Source of the DNA: Kineosporiaceae bacterium
GTDB lineage: Bacteria; Actinomycetota; Actinomycetes; Actinomycetales; Kineosporiaceae
Reading direction: 5' to 3'
Length of the DNA stretch: 64,000 bases
Assembly (NCBI GenBank): GCA_016794595.1
Contig: JAEUJN010000008.1
Location: 186,001-250,000, forward strand
How positions within the stretch are numbered: the first letter of the stretch is position 1; every line of letters starts with the position of its first letter. The position numbers and the translations under genes are program-made. Below, piece after piece: positions 58,329 through 64,000 of the stretch. Under the pieces are notes generated by a model. That model saw nothing but the letters and a program-made list of their open reading frames with translations. It was not told where the DNA came from and did not search any database.

Positions 58329-59164
58329 GCGAGGTCCTGGGGTACCTGGACGCCGTGGTCCTGGGCATCGTCGAGGGTCTCACCGAGTTCCTACCGGTCT
58401 CGAGCACCGGCCACCTGACCATCGCCGAGAAGCTGCTCGGCCTGTCGGTGGACGACCCGGCGGTGACCGCCTTCACCGCGATCATCCAGTTCGGGGCCAT
58501 CGTGGCCACGTTCATCTACTTCCGCGCCGACTTCGTCCGCCTCGGCGGCGCCTGGGTGCGGGGGCTGCGTTCGGCCGAGCACCGCGAGCACCGGGACTAC
58601 CGGTTCGCCTGGTACGTGATCGCCGGCTCGACCCCGATCGTGCTCGCCGCGCTGGCCCTGAAGGACGTGATCGAGGGGCCCCTGCGCAGCCTGTGGGTGG
58701 TGGCCGGGGCCCTGATCGGCTGGAGCGCGGTGATGTACGTGGCCGAGAAGCGCGGCCGGCAGAAGTACGGCGAGGGCGATCTGCGCCTGCGCCAGGTGCT
58801 GATCATCGGGCTGGTACAGTGCGTGTCCCTGGTGCCGGGGGTCTCCCGCTCCGGGGCCACGATCAGCGCCGGCCTCCTGCAGGACGTCGACCGGGTCACC
58901 GCCACCCGGTTGTCCTTCTTCCTGGCCATTCCCGCCCTGACCGGCGCCGGGTTGTACACGCTGAAGGACATCGACACCGCTGTGGTCGGCTGGGGACCGC
59001 TCGCCGTCGGCACGGTGGTCAGTTTCGTGGTCGCCTACGCCTCGATCGCCTGGCTGCTGCAGTTCGTCGCCAAGCACCCGATCACAGTGTTCGTCGGCTA
59101 TCGCCTGGCCCTGGGCCTGGCGGTCATCGTGGCCCTGAGCGCCGGCTGGCTCAGCGCCACCTGA
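58325..59164 (+). CDS. uppP: undecaprenyl-diphosphatase UppP
   Basis: A 279-residue membrane phosphatase with eight helices. The two active-site motifs are EGLTEFLPVSSTGHL (about 19-33) and LVPGVSRSGATIS (about 168-180). It dephosphorylates undecaprenyl diphosphate, recycling the carrier for peptidoglycan synthesis, and can give bacitracin tolerance. ATG overlaps the upstream oxidoreductase stop by four bases. Confidence 0.95.
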   Translation: MSEVLGYLDAVVLGIVEGLTEFLPVSSTGHLTIAEKLLGLSVDDPAVTAFTAIIQFGAIVATFIYFRADFVRLGGAWVRGLRSAEHREHRDYRFAWYVIAGSTPIVLAALALKDVIEGPLRSLWVVAGALIGWSAVMYVAEKRGRQKYGEGDLRLRQVLIIGLVQCVSLVPGVSRSGATISAGLLQDVDRVTATRLSFFLAIPALTGAGLYTLKDIDTAVVGWGPLAVGTVVSFVVAYASIAWLLQFVAKHPITVFVGYRLALGLAVIVALSAGWLSAT

Positions 59165-59233
59165 CCGGGGGCGATCCGGGGCGCGACCTGGCAGGGACGC
59201 CCTGACCGGATCGGGCGGCGCCCGGTCGGCGGT

Positions 59234-59239
59234 TAGGCT
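59234..59239 (+). promoter_or_regulatory. -10 hexamer TAGGCT, leaderless start of histidine phosphatase
   Basis: TAGGCT, 6 bases (CCTGAC), then GTG at 59246. Confidence 0.55.
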
Positions 59240-59245
59240 CCTGAC

Positions 59246-60052
59246 GTGCCCACCGTGTTGCTCGTTCGCCACGGCCGGACGACGGCCAACGCCTCCGGCG
59301 TGCTCGCCGGCTGGACTCCCGGGGTCGCCCTGGACGAGGCCGGACGGGCACAGGTCGAGGCGCTGGGTGCCCGGATGGCCTGCCTGGAACTCGCCCGGGT
59401 GGTGAGCAGCCCGCTGCAACGCTGCCTCGAGACCGCGCAGGGGTTGCTCGATGCCCGAACGACGGATGCCGCGCGTGGGGCGGCGACCCGGAGGCCATCG
59501 GGGACGCCACCGCTGCTCACCGACGACGCGTTGGGAGAGTGTCGCTACGGGGACTGGACCGGCAGGGCGCTGAAGGACCTGGCCAAGGATCCGTTGTGGC
59601 GCGTCGTCCAGGCCCACCCGTCGGCGGCCACCTTCCCCGGCCCCGAGGGGGAGTCGATGGCCGCGATGCAGCACCGCGCGGTGGCGGCCGTCCGTGCCCA
59701 TGACGGTGCCGTGGCGGCCGACCACGGTGACCACGCGATCTGGGTTGCCGTGACCCACGGGGACATCGTCAAGGCCGTGCTGGCCGATGCCCTCGGCATG
59801 CACCTGGACTCGTTCCAGCGCATCCAGGTCGACCCCGCCTCGGTGTCCGTGGTGAGGTACACGCCCCTGCGTCCGTTCGTCGTGCGGATGAACGAGACCG
59901 GTGGGGAGCTGGCTGCGTTGGCGGCCGCGCCGCCGCGTCGCCGGAGCACGGGTGGCCGCTCTCGGGTGCGCGCCGGCTCGCGCCGGAGCCCCGACCCGTC
60001 GTCCTCGGACGCCACGATCGGCGGCGAGACGGGAACCGATGGCACGCAATAA
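59246..60052 (+). CDS. MSMEG_4193-type histidine phosphatase
   Basis: A 268-residue member of the phosphoglycerate mutase superfamily. The catalytic His is in LLVRHGRTTAN at the N-terminus, Arg in SSPLQRCLETAQG, Glu in DALGECRYGDWTG, and second His in VAVTHGDIVKAVLAD. The C-terminal 35 residues are a basic low-complexity tail. This is the actinobacterial MSMEG_4193 subgroup, always found next to DUF3090 and SCO1664 genes. Substrate unknown; a phosphatase opposing the kinase-like SCO1664 protein is an attractive idea. Confidence 0.88.
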   Translation: MPTVLLVRHGRTTANASGVLAGWTPGVALDEAGRAQVEALGARMACLELARVVSSPLQRCLETAQGLLDARTTDAARGAATRRPSGTPPLLTDDALGECRYGDWTGRALKDLAKDPLWRVVQAHPSAATFPGPEGESMAAMQHRAVAAVRAHDGAVAADHGDHAIWVAVTHGDIVKAVLADALGMHLDSFQRIQVDPASVSVVRYTPLRPFVVRMNETGGELAALAAAPPRRRSTGGRSRVRAGSRRSPDPSSSDATIGGETGTDGTQ

Positions 60053-60055
60053 GGT
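60050..60055 (+). promoter_or_regulatory. -10 hexamer TAAGGT overlapping a stop codon, before DUF3090
   Basis: TAAGGT starts with the TAA stop of the phosphatase gene and is 6 bases before the ATG at 60062, suggesting a leaderless internal promoter. Confidence 0.5.
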
Positions 60056-60061
60056 CGGGGA

Positions 60062-60673
60062 ATGCCGCAGGTGTTCGACTACGACCCGCCCGAGCGTTTC
60101 GTCGCCGGCACGGTGGGCCAGCCCGGCTCGCGGACCTTCTTCCTCCAGGCACGCTCCGGTGCGCGGGTGACCAGCGTCGCCCTGGAGAAGGGTCAGGTGG
60201 CCATCCTGGCCGAACGGGTGGACGAGCTGCTGGACGAGGTCCTGCGCCGCAGCGGTGGCAGCGCCCCGGTGCCGGCGCTGGTACCGACCGACGCCGAGGA
60301 CAACGACCCTCTGGAGACCCCGATCGACGAGGAGTTCCGGGTCGGGGCGATGAGCCTGGTGTGGGCGGTCGATGCCCAGCGGGTGATCATCGAGTGCTAT
60401 TCCGAGGGGCTGACGCCCGAGATCGAGGAGGACGACGAGGAGGCTCGGGCCGAGGTCGAGGAGGCCGAGCCGCCCTCCGGCCCGCCGGCGTCCACCACCG
60501 GCGACCAGGAGGGCTCGATCCTGCGGGTGAGCATCTCCGGCAGCGCCGCGCGCGCCTTCGCCAAGCGGGCACTCGCCGTGGTCGCCGCCGGGCGTCCACC
60601 GTGCCCCTTCTGCGCCGGACCGCTGGATGCCGATGGCCACATCTGCCCACGCTCCAACGGGTACCGGCGCTGA
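60062..60673 (+). CDS. DUF3090 family protein with C-terminal zinc ribbon-like motif
   Basis: A 203-residue protein recognised as DUF3090: PQVFDYDPPERFVAGTVGQPGSRTFFLQARSGARVTSVALEKGQVAILAERVDELLDEVLRR at the start, a central acidic helix (EIEEDDEEARAEVEEAE), and CPFCAGPLDADGHICPRSNGYR at the end, where two CxxC-like pairs could bind zinc. Function unknown. Second gene of the phosphatase-DUF3090-kinase-like-mshC run. TAAGGT lies 6 bases before the ATG. Confidence 0.87.
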   Translation: MPQVFDYDPPERFVAGTVGQPGSRTFFLQARSGARVTSVALEKGQVAILAERVDELLDEVLRRSGGSAPVPALVPTDAEDNDPLETPIDEEFRVGAMSLVWAVDAQRVIIECYSEGLTPEIEEDDEEARAEVEEAEPPSGPPASTTGDQEGSILRVSISGSAARAFAKRALAVVAAGRPPCPFCAGPLDADGHICPRSNGYRR

Positions 60674-60697
60674 GCTCGCCGGGATCGTGAGCGGGCC

Positions 60698-61507
60698 GTG
60701 GACGACACCGAGCTGCTGGACGTCCTGAGCCGCGGCGAGCTGGAGGTCGTCGGCCGGTTGGTCGATGCCAGCAACGCCACCCTGCTGGCCGTGTGCACGG
60801 CGGACGGCGTGAGCCGGCGCTGCGTCTACAAGCCGGTCCGGGGTGAGCGGCCCCTGTGGGACTTCCCGGCGCGGACCCTGGCCCGGCGAGAGGTGGCGGC
60901 CTACCGGCTGTCCGCGGCGGCCGGGTGGCACGTCGTCCCACCGACGGTGTTGCGCGAGGGCCCGCACGGGCCGGGCAGCGTGCAGGCCTGGATCGAGGGG
61001 GCCGACCGGGACGAGGCCCCGGAGCCGGGCGGCGGGGTGATCGACGTGGTCGCCAGCGACGCCGTCCCGCCCGGGTGGCTCCGGGTGATCGACGCCGAGG
61101 GCTACGACGGGTCGCGGGTCAGCCTGGTGCACGCCGACGACGACGAACTGCGCGCCATGGCGGTCTTCGACATCGTCGCCGACAACGCCGATCGCAAGGG
61201 CGGCCACGTGTTGCGCGAGGTCGACGGACGCCTGCGTGGCGTCGATCACGGGCTCACCTTCAACACCGACCCGAAGTTGCGCACCGTCCTGTGGGGGTGG
61301 GCAGGCCGGCGGATCGACGCGGTGACCATCGAGGCTCTCGCTCGGCTGGGACGTGAGCTGGACGGCGCCCTCGGCGGCGAACTGGCCGAGCTGCTGTCGG
61401 TGCCGGAGGCGGACCGCACCCGCGAGCGCCTCGGGCACCTGCTGTCCGCCAGGCGTTTCCCCCGGCCCGGGGGGCATCGCCCGGCCATCCCCTGGCCGGC
61501 GTTCTGA
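60698..61507 (+). CDS. SCO1664-type PI3K/HipA-like kinase-fold protein
   Basis: A 269-residue protein of the SCO1664 family. It has kinase-like motifs: a putative ATP-contact lysine in CVYKPVRGERPLWDFP (residue about 47), a catalytic-loop-like FDIVADNADRKGGHVL (Asp162, Asn163, Asp165, His170) and a DHG motif, VDHGLTFN (Asp183). These resemble phosphatidylinositol-kinase/HipA folds that phosphorylate small molecules or proteins. The substrate is unknown. The gene ends 84 bases before mshC, with tandem repeats covering its stop. Confidence 0.82.
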   Translation: MDDTELLDVLSRGELEVVGRLVDASNATLLAVCTADGVSRRCVYKPVRGERPLWDFPARTLARREVAAYRLSAAAGWHVVPPTVLREGPHGPGSVQAWIEGADRDEAPEPGGGVIDVVASDAVPPGWLRVIDAEGYDGSRVSLVHADDDELRAMAVFDIVADNADRKGGHVLREVDGRLRGVDHGLTFNTDPKLRTVLWGWAGRRIDAVTIEALARLGRELDGALGGELAELLSVPEADRTRERLGHLLSARRFPRPGGHRPAIPWPAF

Positions 61508-61570
61508 GGCCTGCGGTCCGAGGCCCGCGGTCCGAGGCCCGCCTTCCGAGGCCCGCGGTCCGAGGCCGGA
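61505..61570. repeat. 14-bp tandem repeats before mshC
   Basis: Four copies of CGAGGCCCGCGGTC (first one TGAGGCCTGCGGTC, third one CGAGGCCCGCCTTC) and a 10-base fifth. The first copy includes the stop codon of the kinase-like gene; the mshC -10 hexamer begins 10 bases after the last copy. Confidence 0.8.
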
Positions 61571-61579
61571 CCCGCCGGG

Positions 61580-61585
61580 TACGCT
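61580..61585 (+). promoter_or_regulatory. -10 hexamer TACGCT, leaderless start of mshC
   Basis: TACGCT, 6 bases (CCCCTC), then GTG at 61592. Confidence 0.55.
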
Positions 61586-61591
61586 CCCCTC

Positions 61592-62887
61592 GTGACCCGC
61601 TGGCCCGTGCCGACCCTTGCCGACTTGCCCGGACGGGGACTGCCCGTCCGGCTGCGCGACACCGCGACCGGCGAGCTCGTGATCGCCGCCGAGGGCGATC
61701 GGGGCCGGATGTACGTGTGCGGGATCACGCCCTACGACGCCACCCACCTGGGGCACGCGGCCACGTACGTGGGCTTCGACCTGCTTCACCGCGCGTGGAT
61801 CGACTCCGGGGTGGAGGTGACCTACGTCCAGAACGTCACCGATGTCGACGACCCGCTGCTCGAGCGCGCCGCTGCCACCGGGGTCGACTGGCACTCCCTG
61901 GCCGTCGAGCAGACCCAGTTGTTCGCCGACGACATGGCCGCCCTCGCGGTCATCCCGCCGCACCACTACCTGGGCGTGATCGACACCCTGCCCCTGGTCG
62001 TGGACGCCGTGCAGCGCCTGATCGCCTCCGGTCACGCCTACACCGTGCCCGGCAACGGCAGTGAGCCGGACGGCGACGTGTACTTCGCCGTCCACTCCGA
62101 CCCGCACTTCGGCGAGGTGGCCCACCTGGACGAGGCCGCGATGGCCCGGATCTTCGCCGAGCGCGGCGGGGATCCCGGCCGTCCGGGCAAGAAGCACCCG
62201 CTCGATCCGCTGCTGTGGCGAGTCGCCCGTCCCGAGGAGCCGGAGTGGGACGGTGACCGCCTCGGCCGGGGTCGCCCGGGGTGGCACATCGAGTGCACCA
62301 CCATCGCGCTCGAGCACCTGGGCATGACCTTCGACGTCCAGGGTGGCGGCTCGGACCTGATCTTCCCCCACCACGAGATGGGCGCGTCCCACGCCCATGC
62401 CCTGACCGGCTCCCACCCCTTCGCCCGGGTGTACGCGCACTCCGGGATGGTGGGTTTCCAGGGGCACAAGATGAGCAAGTCCCGGGGGAACCTGGTGCTG
62501 GTCTCACGGCTACGGGCCGCCGGGGAGGAGCCGGCAGCGATCCGGCTGGCGTTGTTGGACCACCACTACCGCAGCGACTGGGAGTGGACCGACGCCGACC
62601 TGACGACCGCCCGAGCCAGGCTGGAGCGGTGGCGCCGGGCCGTGCACCAACGCTCCGGGGCGGATGCAGCGCCGGTGCTCGCCGGGGTCCGGGCCCGGTT
62701 GGCGGAGGACCTGGACGCCCCCGGGGCCCTGGCACTGATCGACGGCTGGGCGCAGGCCACCCTGACCGGTGCGTCCGAGTCCTCGTCGTCGGAGTCGCCC
62801 TCGGAGGCGGCGTCTGACGTGGCGTCGGCGAACGCGCCGGACCTGGTGCGCCGCACGGTGGACGCGCTGCTCGGCGTCCGGCTCTGA
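61592..62887 (+). CDS. mshC: cysteine:1-D-myo-inosityl-2-amino-2-deoxy-glucopyranoside ligase
   Basis: A 431-residue class I aminoacyl-tRNA synthetase-like enzyme that attaches cysteine to GlcN-Ins in mycothiol synthesis. The HIGH-like motif is [15 protein letters not shown] (about 49-54), the zinc-binding Cys appears in [15 protein letters not shown], and KMSKS in [16 protein letters not shown] (about 292). Substrate recognition is seen in [28 protein letters not shown] serine/glutamate-rich insert ([15 protein letters not shown]) lies near the C-terminus. The GTG at 61592 is 6 bases from TACGCT. Confidence 0.95.
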   Translation: MTRWPVPTLADLPGRGLPVRLRDTATGELVIAAEGDRGRMYVCGITPYDATHLGHAATYVGFDLLHRAWIDSGVEVTYVQNVTDVDDPLLERAAATGVDWHSLAVEQTQLFADDMAALAVIPPHHYLGVIDTLPLVVDAVQRLIASGHAYTVPGNGSEPDGDVYFAVHSDPHFGEVAHLDEAAMARIFAERGGDPGRPGKKHPLDPLLWRVARPEEPEWDGDRLGRGRPGWHIECTTIALEHLGMTFDVQGGGSDLIFPHHEMGASHAHALTGSHPFARVYAHSGMVGFQGHKMSKSRGNLVLVSRLRAAGEEPAAIRLALLDHHYRSDWEWTDADLTTARARLERWRRAVHQRSGADAAPVLAGVRARLAEDLDAPGALALIDGWAQATLTGASESSSSESPSEAASDVASANAPDLVRRTVDALLGVRL

Positions 62888-62889
62888 GC

Positions 62890-63756
62890 TCAGCCTCGGT
62901 TGGGCTCGTCCCCGCGTCGGCGCAGGTACCGCTCGAACTCCCTCGCGATGGCCTCACCACTGGCCTCGGGCAGGTCCGCGGTGTCCTTGGCCTCCTCGAG
63001 TTGGCGCACGTAGGCACCGATCTCGCCGTCCTCCTCGGCGAGTTCGTCCACGCCGTGCTCCCAGGCCCGGGAGTCCTCGGGCAGGTCGCCCAGCGGCACG
63101 GTGACGTCCAGGGCCTCCTCCACCCGGCGTAGCAGGGCGAGGGTCGCCTTCGGCGAGGGGGGCTGGCCGACGTAGTGCGGCACGGCCGCCCACAACGACA
63201 GCCCGGGCAGACCGGCCGCCGACGCCCCGTCCTGCAGGACTCCGACGATGCCGGTCGAGCCCTCGTAGGTCGAGGCCTCGACCCCGAGCCGGCTCTGCAC
63301 GTCAGGGTGTTCGCTGGTCCCGGTGACCGGGATGGGCCGGGTGTGCGGGACATCCGCGAGCAGGGCGGCCAGGGTGACCAGCATGTTGACCCCCAGCTCA
63401 TCGGCGAGCCCGAGCAGCTCGGAGACGTAGGCACGCCAGCGCATCGAGGGCTCGATGCCGCGCACCAGCACCAGGTCGCGGTCCGCCCCCGGCGGCGTGG
63501 CCAGGTAGATGCGGGTGGTGGGCCAGGCCAGGCGCCGGCGCCCGCCCTCGATGCTCACCACCGGGCGGTTGACCTGGAAGTCGTGGTACTGCTCCGGGTC
63601 GAACTCGGCCAGCGGGGTCGCCTGCCAGACGTGGTGCATGTGGGCCACCGCACCGCTGGCCGCCTCACCGGCATCGTTCCAGCCCTCGAACGCCGCCAGC
63701 ATCACCGGGTCGCGCAGGGTCGGCAGCTCGCCGTCACCGTGCGCCCGCTCGCTCAC
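62890..63756 (-). CDS. PAC2 family protein
   Basis: A 288-residue protein of the PAC2 (proteasome assembly chaperone 2 fold) family: AAFEGWNDAGEAASGAV near the N-terminus, LVLVRGIEPSMRWRAYVSELLGLADELG, VNMLVTLAALLADVPHTRPIPVTG, and GLPGLSLWAAVPHYVGQPPSPKATLALLRRVEEAL. In actinobacteria this family is linked to ATP-binding proteins near the proteasome but is not proven. Converges with mshC, 2 bases apart. The ATG is behind GGAGGGAG. Confidence 0.88.
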   Translation of the reverse strand: MSERAHGDGELPTLRDPVMLAAFEGWNDAGEAASGAVAHMHHVWQATPLAEFDPEQYHDFQVNRPVVSIEGGRRRLAWPTTRIYLATPPGADRDLVLVRGIEPSMRWRAYVSELLGLADELGVNMLVTLAALLADVPHTRPIPVTGTSEHPDVQSRLGVEASTYEGSTGIVGVLQDGASAAGLPGLSLWAAVPHYVGQPPSPKATLALLRRVEEALDVTVPLGDLPEDSRAWEHGVDELAEEDGEIGAYVRQLEEAKDTADLPEASGEAIAREFERYLRRRGDEPNRG

Positions 63757-63825
63757 GCCGTCTCCCTCCGCAGCACCACCGGTCCGACCGGCGGTCGGGC
63801 CGGCACCTCGCGGCCCAGCCTACGG

Positions 63826-64000
63826 TCATCCTGGGGGCCGCGGTCCAGCAGCGTGGTCGAGCAGGTCGTGCAGCCCCATCGGTTCGTCGCGGAAGATGCG
63901 CTCGTCCATGAGCCGCAGGTCATCGGCCACCGTGGGCGTGAAGTCCATCATGTCCAGCACGTCCCGGCGCAGGTCGACCCCGGGGGCGATCTCGATCAGC
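63826..64000 (-). CDS. CoA-transferase, C-terminal fragment (window edge)
   Basis: The last 57 codons of a protein on the minus strand, ending at 63826. The sequence LIEIAPGVDLRRDVLDMMDF and DDLRLMDERIF matches the C-terminus of acyl-CoA:acetate / 3-ketoacid CoA-transferase (YdiF-like) family, then a short tail. The body is off the window. Confidence 0.7.
   Translation of the reverse strand, partial: LIEIAPGVDLRRDVLDMMDFTPTVADDLRLMDERIFRDEPMGLHDLLDHAAGPRPPG

Noticed and set aside
58391-62467. A 1358-codon open frame on the minus strand
   Set aside because: It is the antisense of uppP, the phosphatase, DUF3090, the kinase-like gene and mshC. The absence of stops follows from the high-GC codon bias; the translation is low-complexity and has no domain.

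Overview
The window is chromosomal DNA of a high-GC Gram-positive actinomycete. Evidence: very strong G/C bias at third codon positions, many GTG starts, a mycothiol ligase (mshC), a fabG-inhA pair, an actinobacterial-type glgC/glgA pair, two F420-type luciferase-like oxidoreductases, an Sdh1-type succinate dehydrogenase, and the MSMEG_4193 / DUF3090 / SCO1664 set that is restricted to actinobacteria. The genus cannot be fixed from the sequence; a Micrococcales- or Kineosporiales-like organism would fit. I see no prophage, insertion sequence, CRISPR array or rRNA; this is an ordinary core chromosome segment with one tRNA (tRNA-Leu, anticodon GAG).

Layout. 0-10 kb: the start of a zinc metallopeptidase, an ABC-F ATPase, a small helix-turn-helix protein, an ABC exporter, an SDR with a lost active site, SURF1, DUF3099, a quinone oxidoreductase, then fabG-inhA (fatty acid elongation) and a SixA-type phosphatase. 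10-20 kb: DedA, an F420-type oxidoreductase coupled to glgC, divergent glgA, a VapBC-like pair whose toxin has lost catalytic acids, an orphan ABC ATPase, NfeD plus SPFH protein, a secreted lytic transglycosylase and a TauE/SafE permease. 20-28 kb: an RNA methyltransferase, an Acg-type nitroreductase-fold protein, a degenerate EAL protein divergent from a double-PAS protein, a sulfotransferase with a 594-residue partner of unknown function, and DUF2892. 28-36 kb: an ECF sigma factor fused to a zinc-binding anti-sigma-like domain, then a tight run sdhC-sdhA-sdhB, disulfide reductase-like flavoprotein, DUF6394, RCK potassium channel. 36-45 kb: a two-component system translationally coupled to a small protein, a LolA-like exported protein, an ABC-2 transporter and a 1049-residue membrane metallophosphoesterase. 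45-56 kb: chorismate mutase, NDH-2, a glycosyltransferase, tRNA-Leu, an M20 peptidase, an EamA transporter whose frame runs antisense through a universal stress protein gene, an APC permease and an MFS transporter. 56-64 kb: aldo/keto reductase, a second F420-type oxidoreductase, uppP, then MSMEG_4193-type phosphatase, DUF3090, SCO1664-type kinase-like protein, mshC, PAC2 and the end of a CoA-transferase.

Window-wide pattern. In 21 genes a TAnnnT hexamer lies 6-8 bases before the start codon, so the start codon coincides with the expected transcription start. This indicates widespread leaderless transcription and was used to choose start codons. At two internal operon positions (34019 and 60050) the TA of the hexamer is part of the upstream gene's stop codon.

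The best candidates for an undescribed functional unit are the phosphatase / DUF3090 / kinase-like module before mshC and the respiratory-potassium run sdhCAB-flavoprotein-DUF6394-RCK channel. Both are inferences from gene order and motifs.
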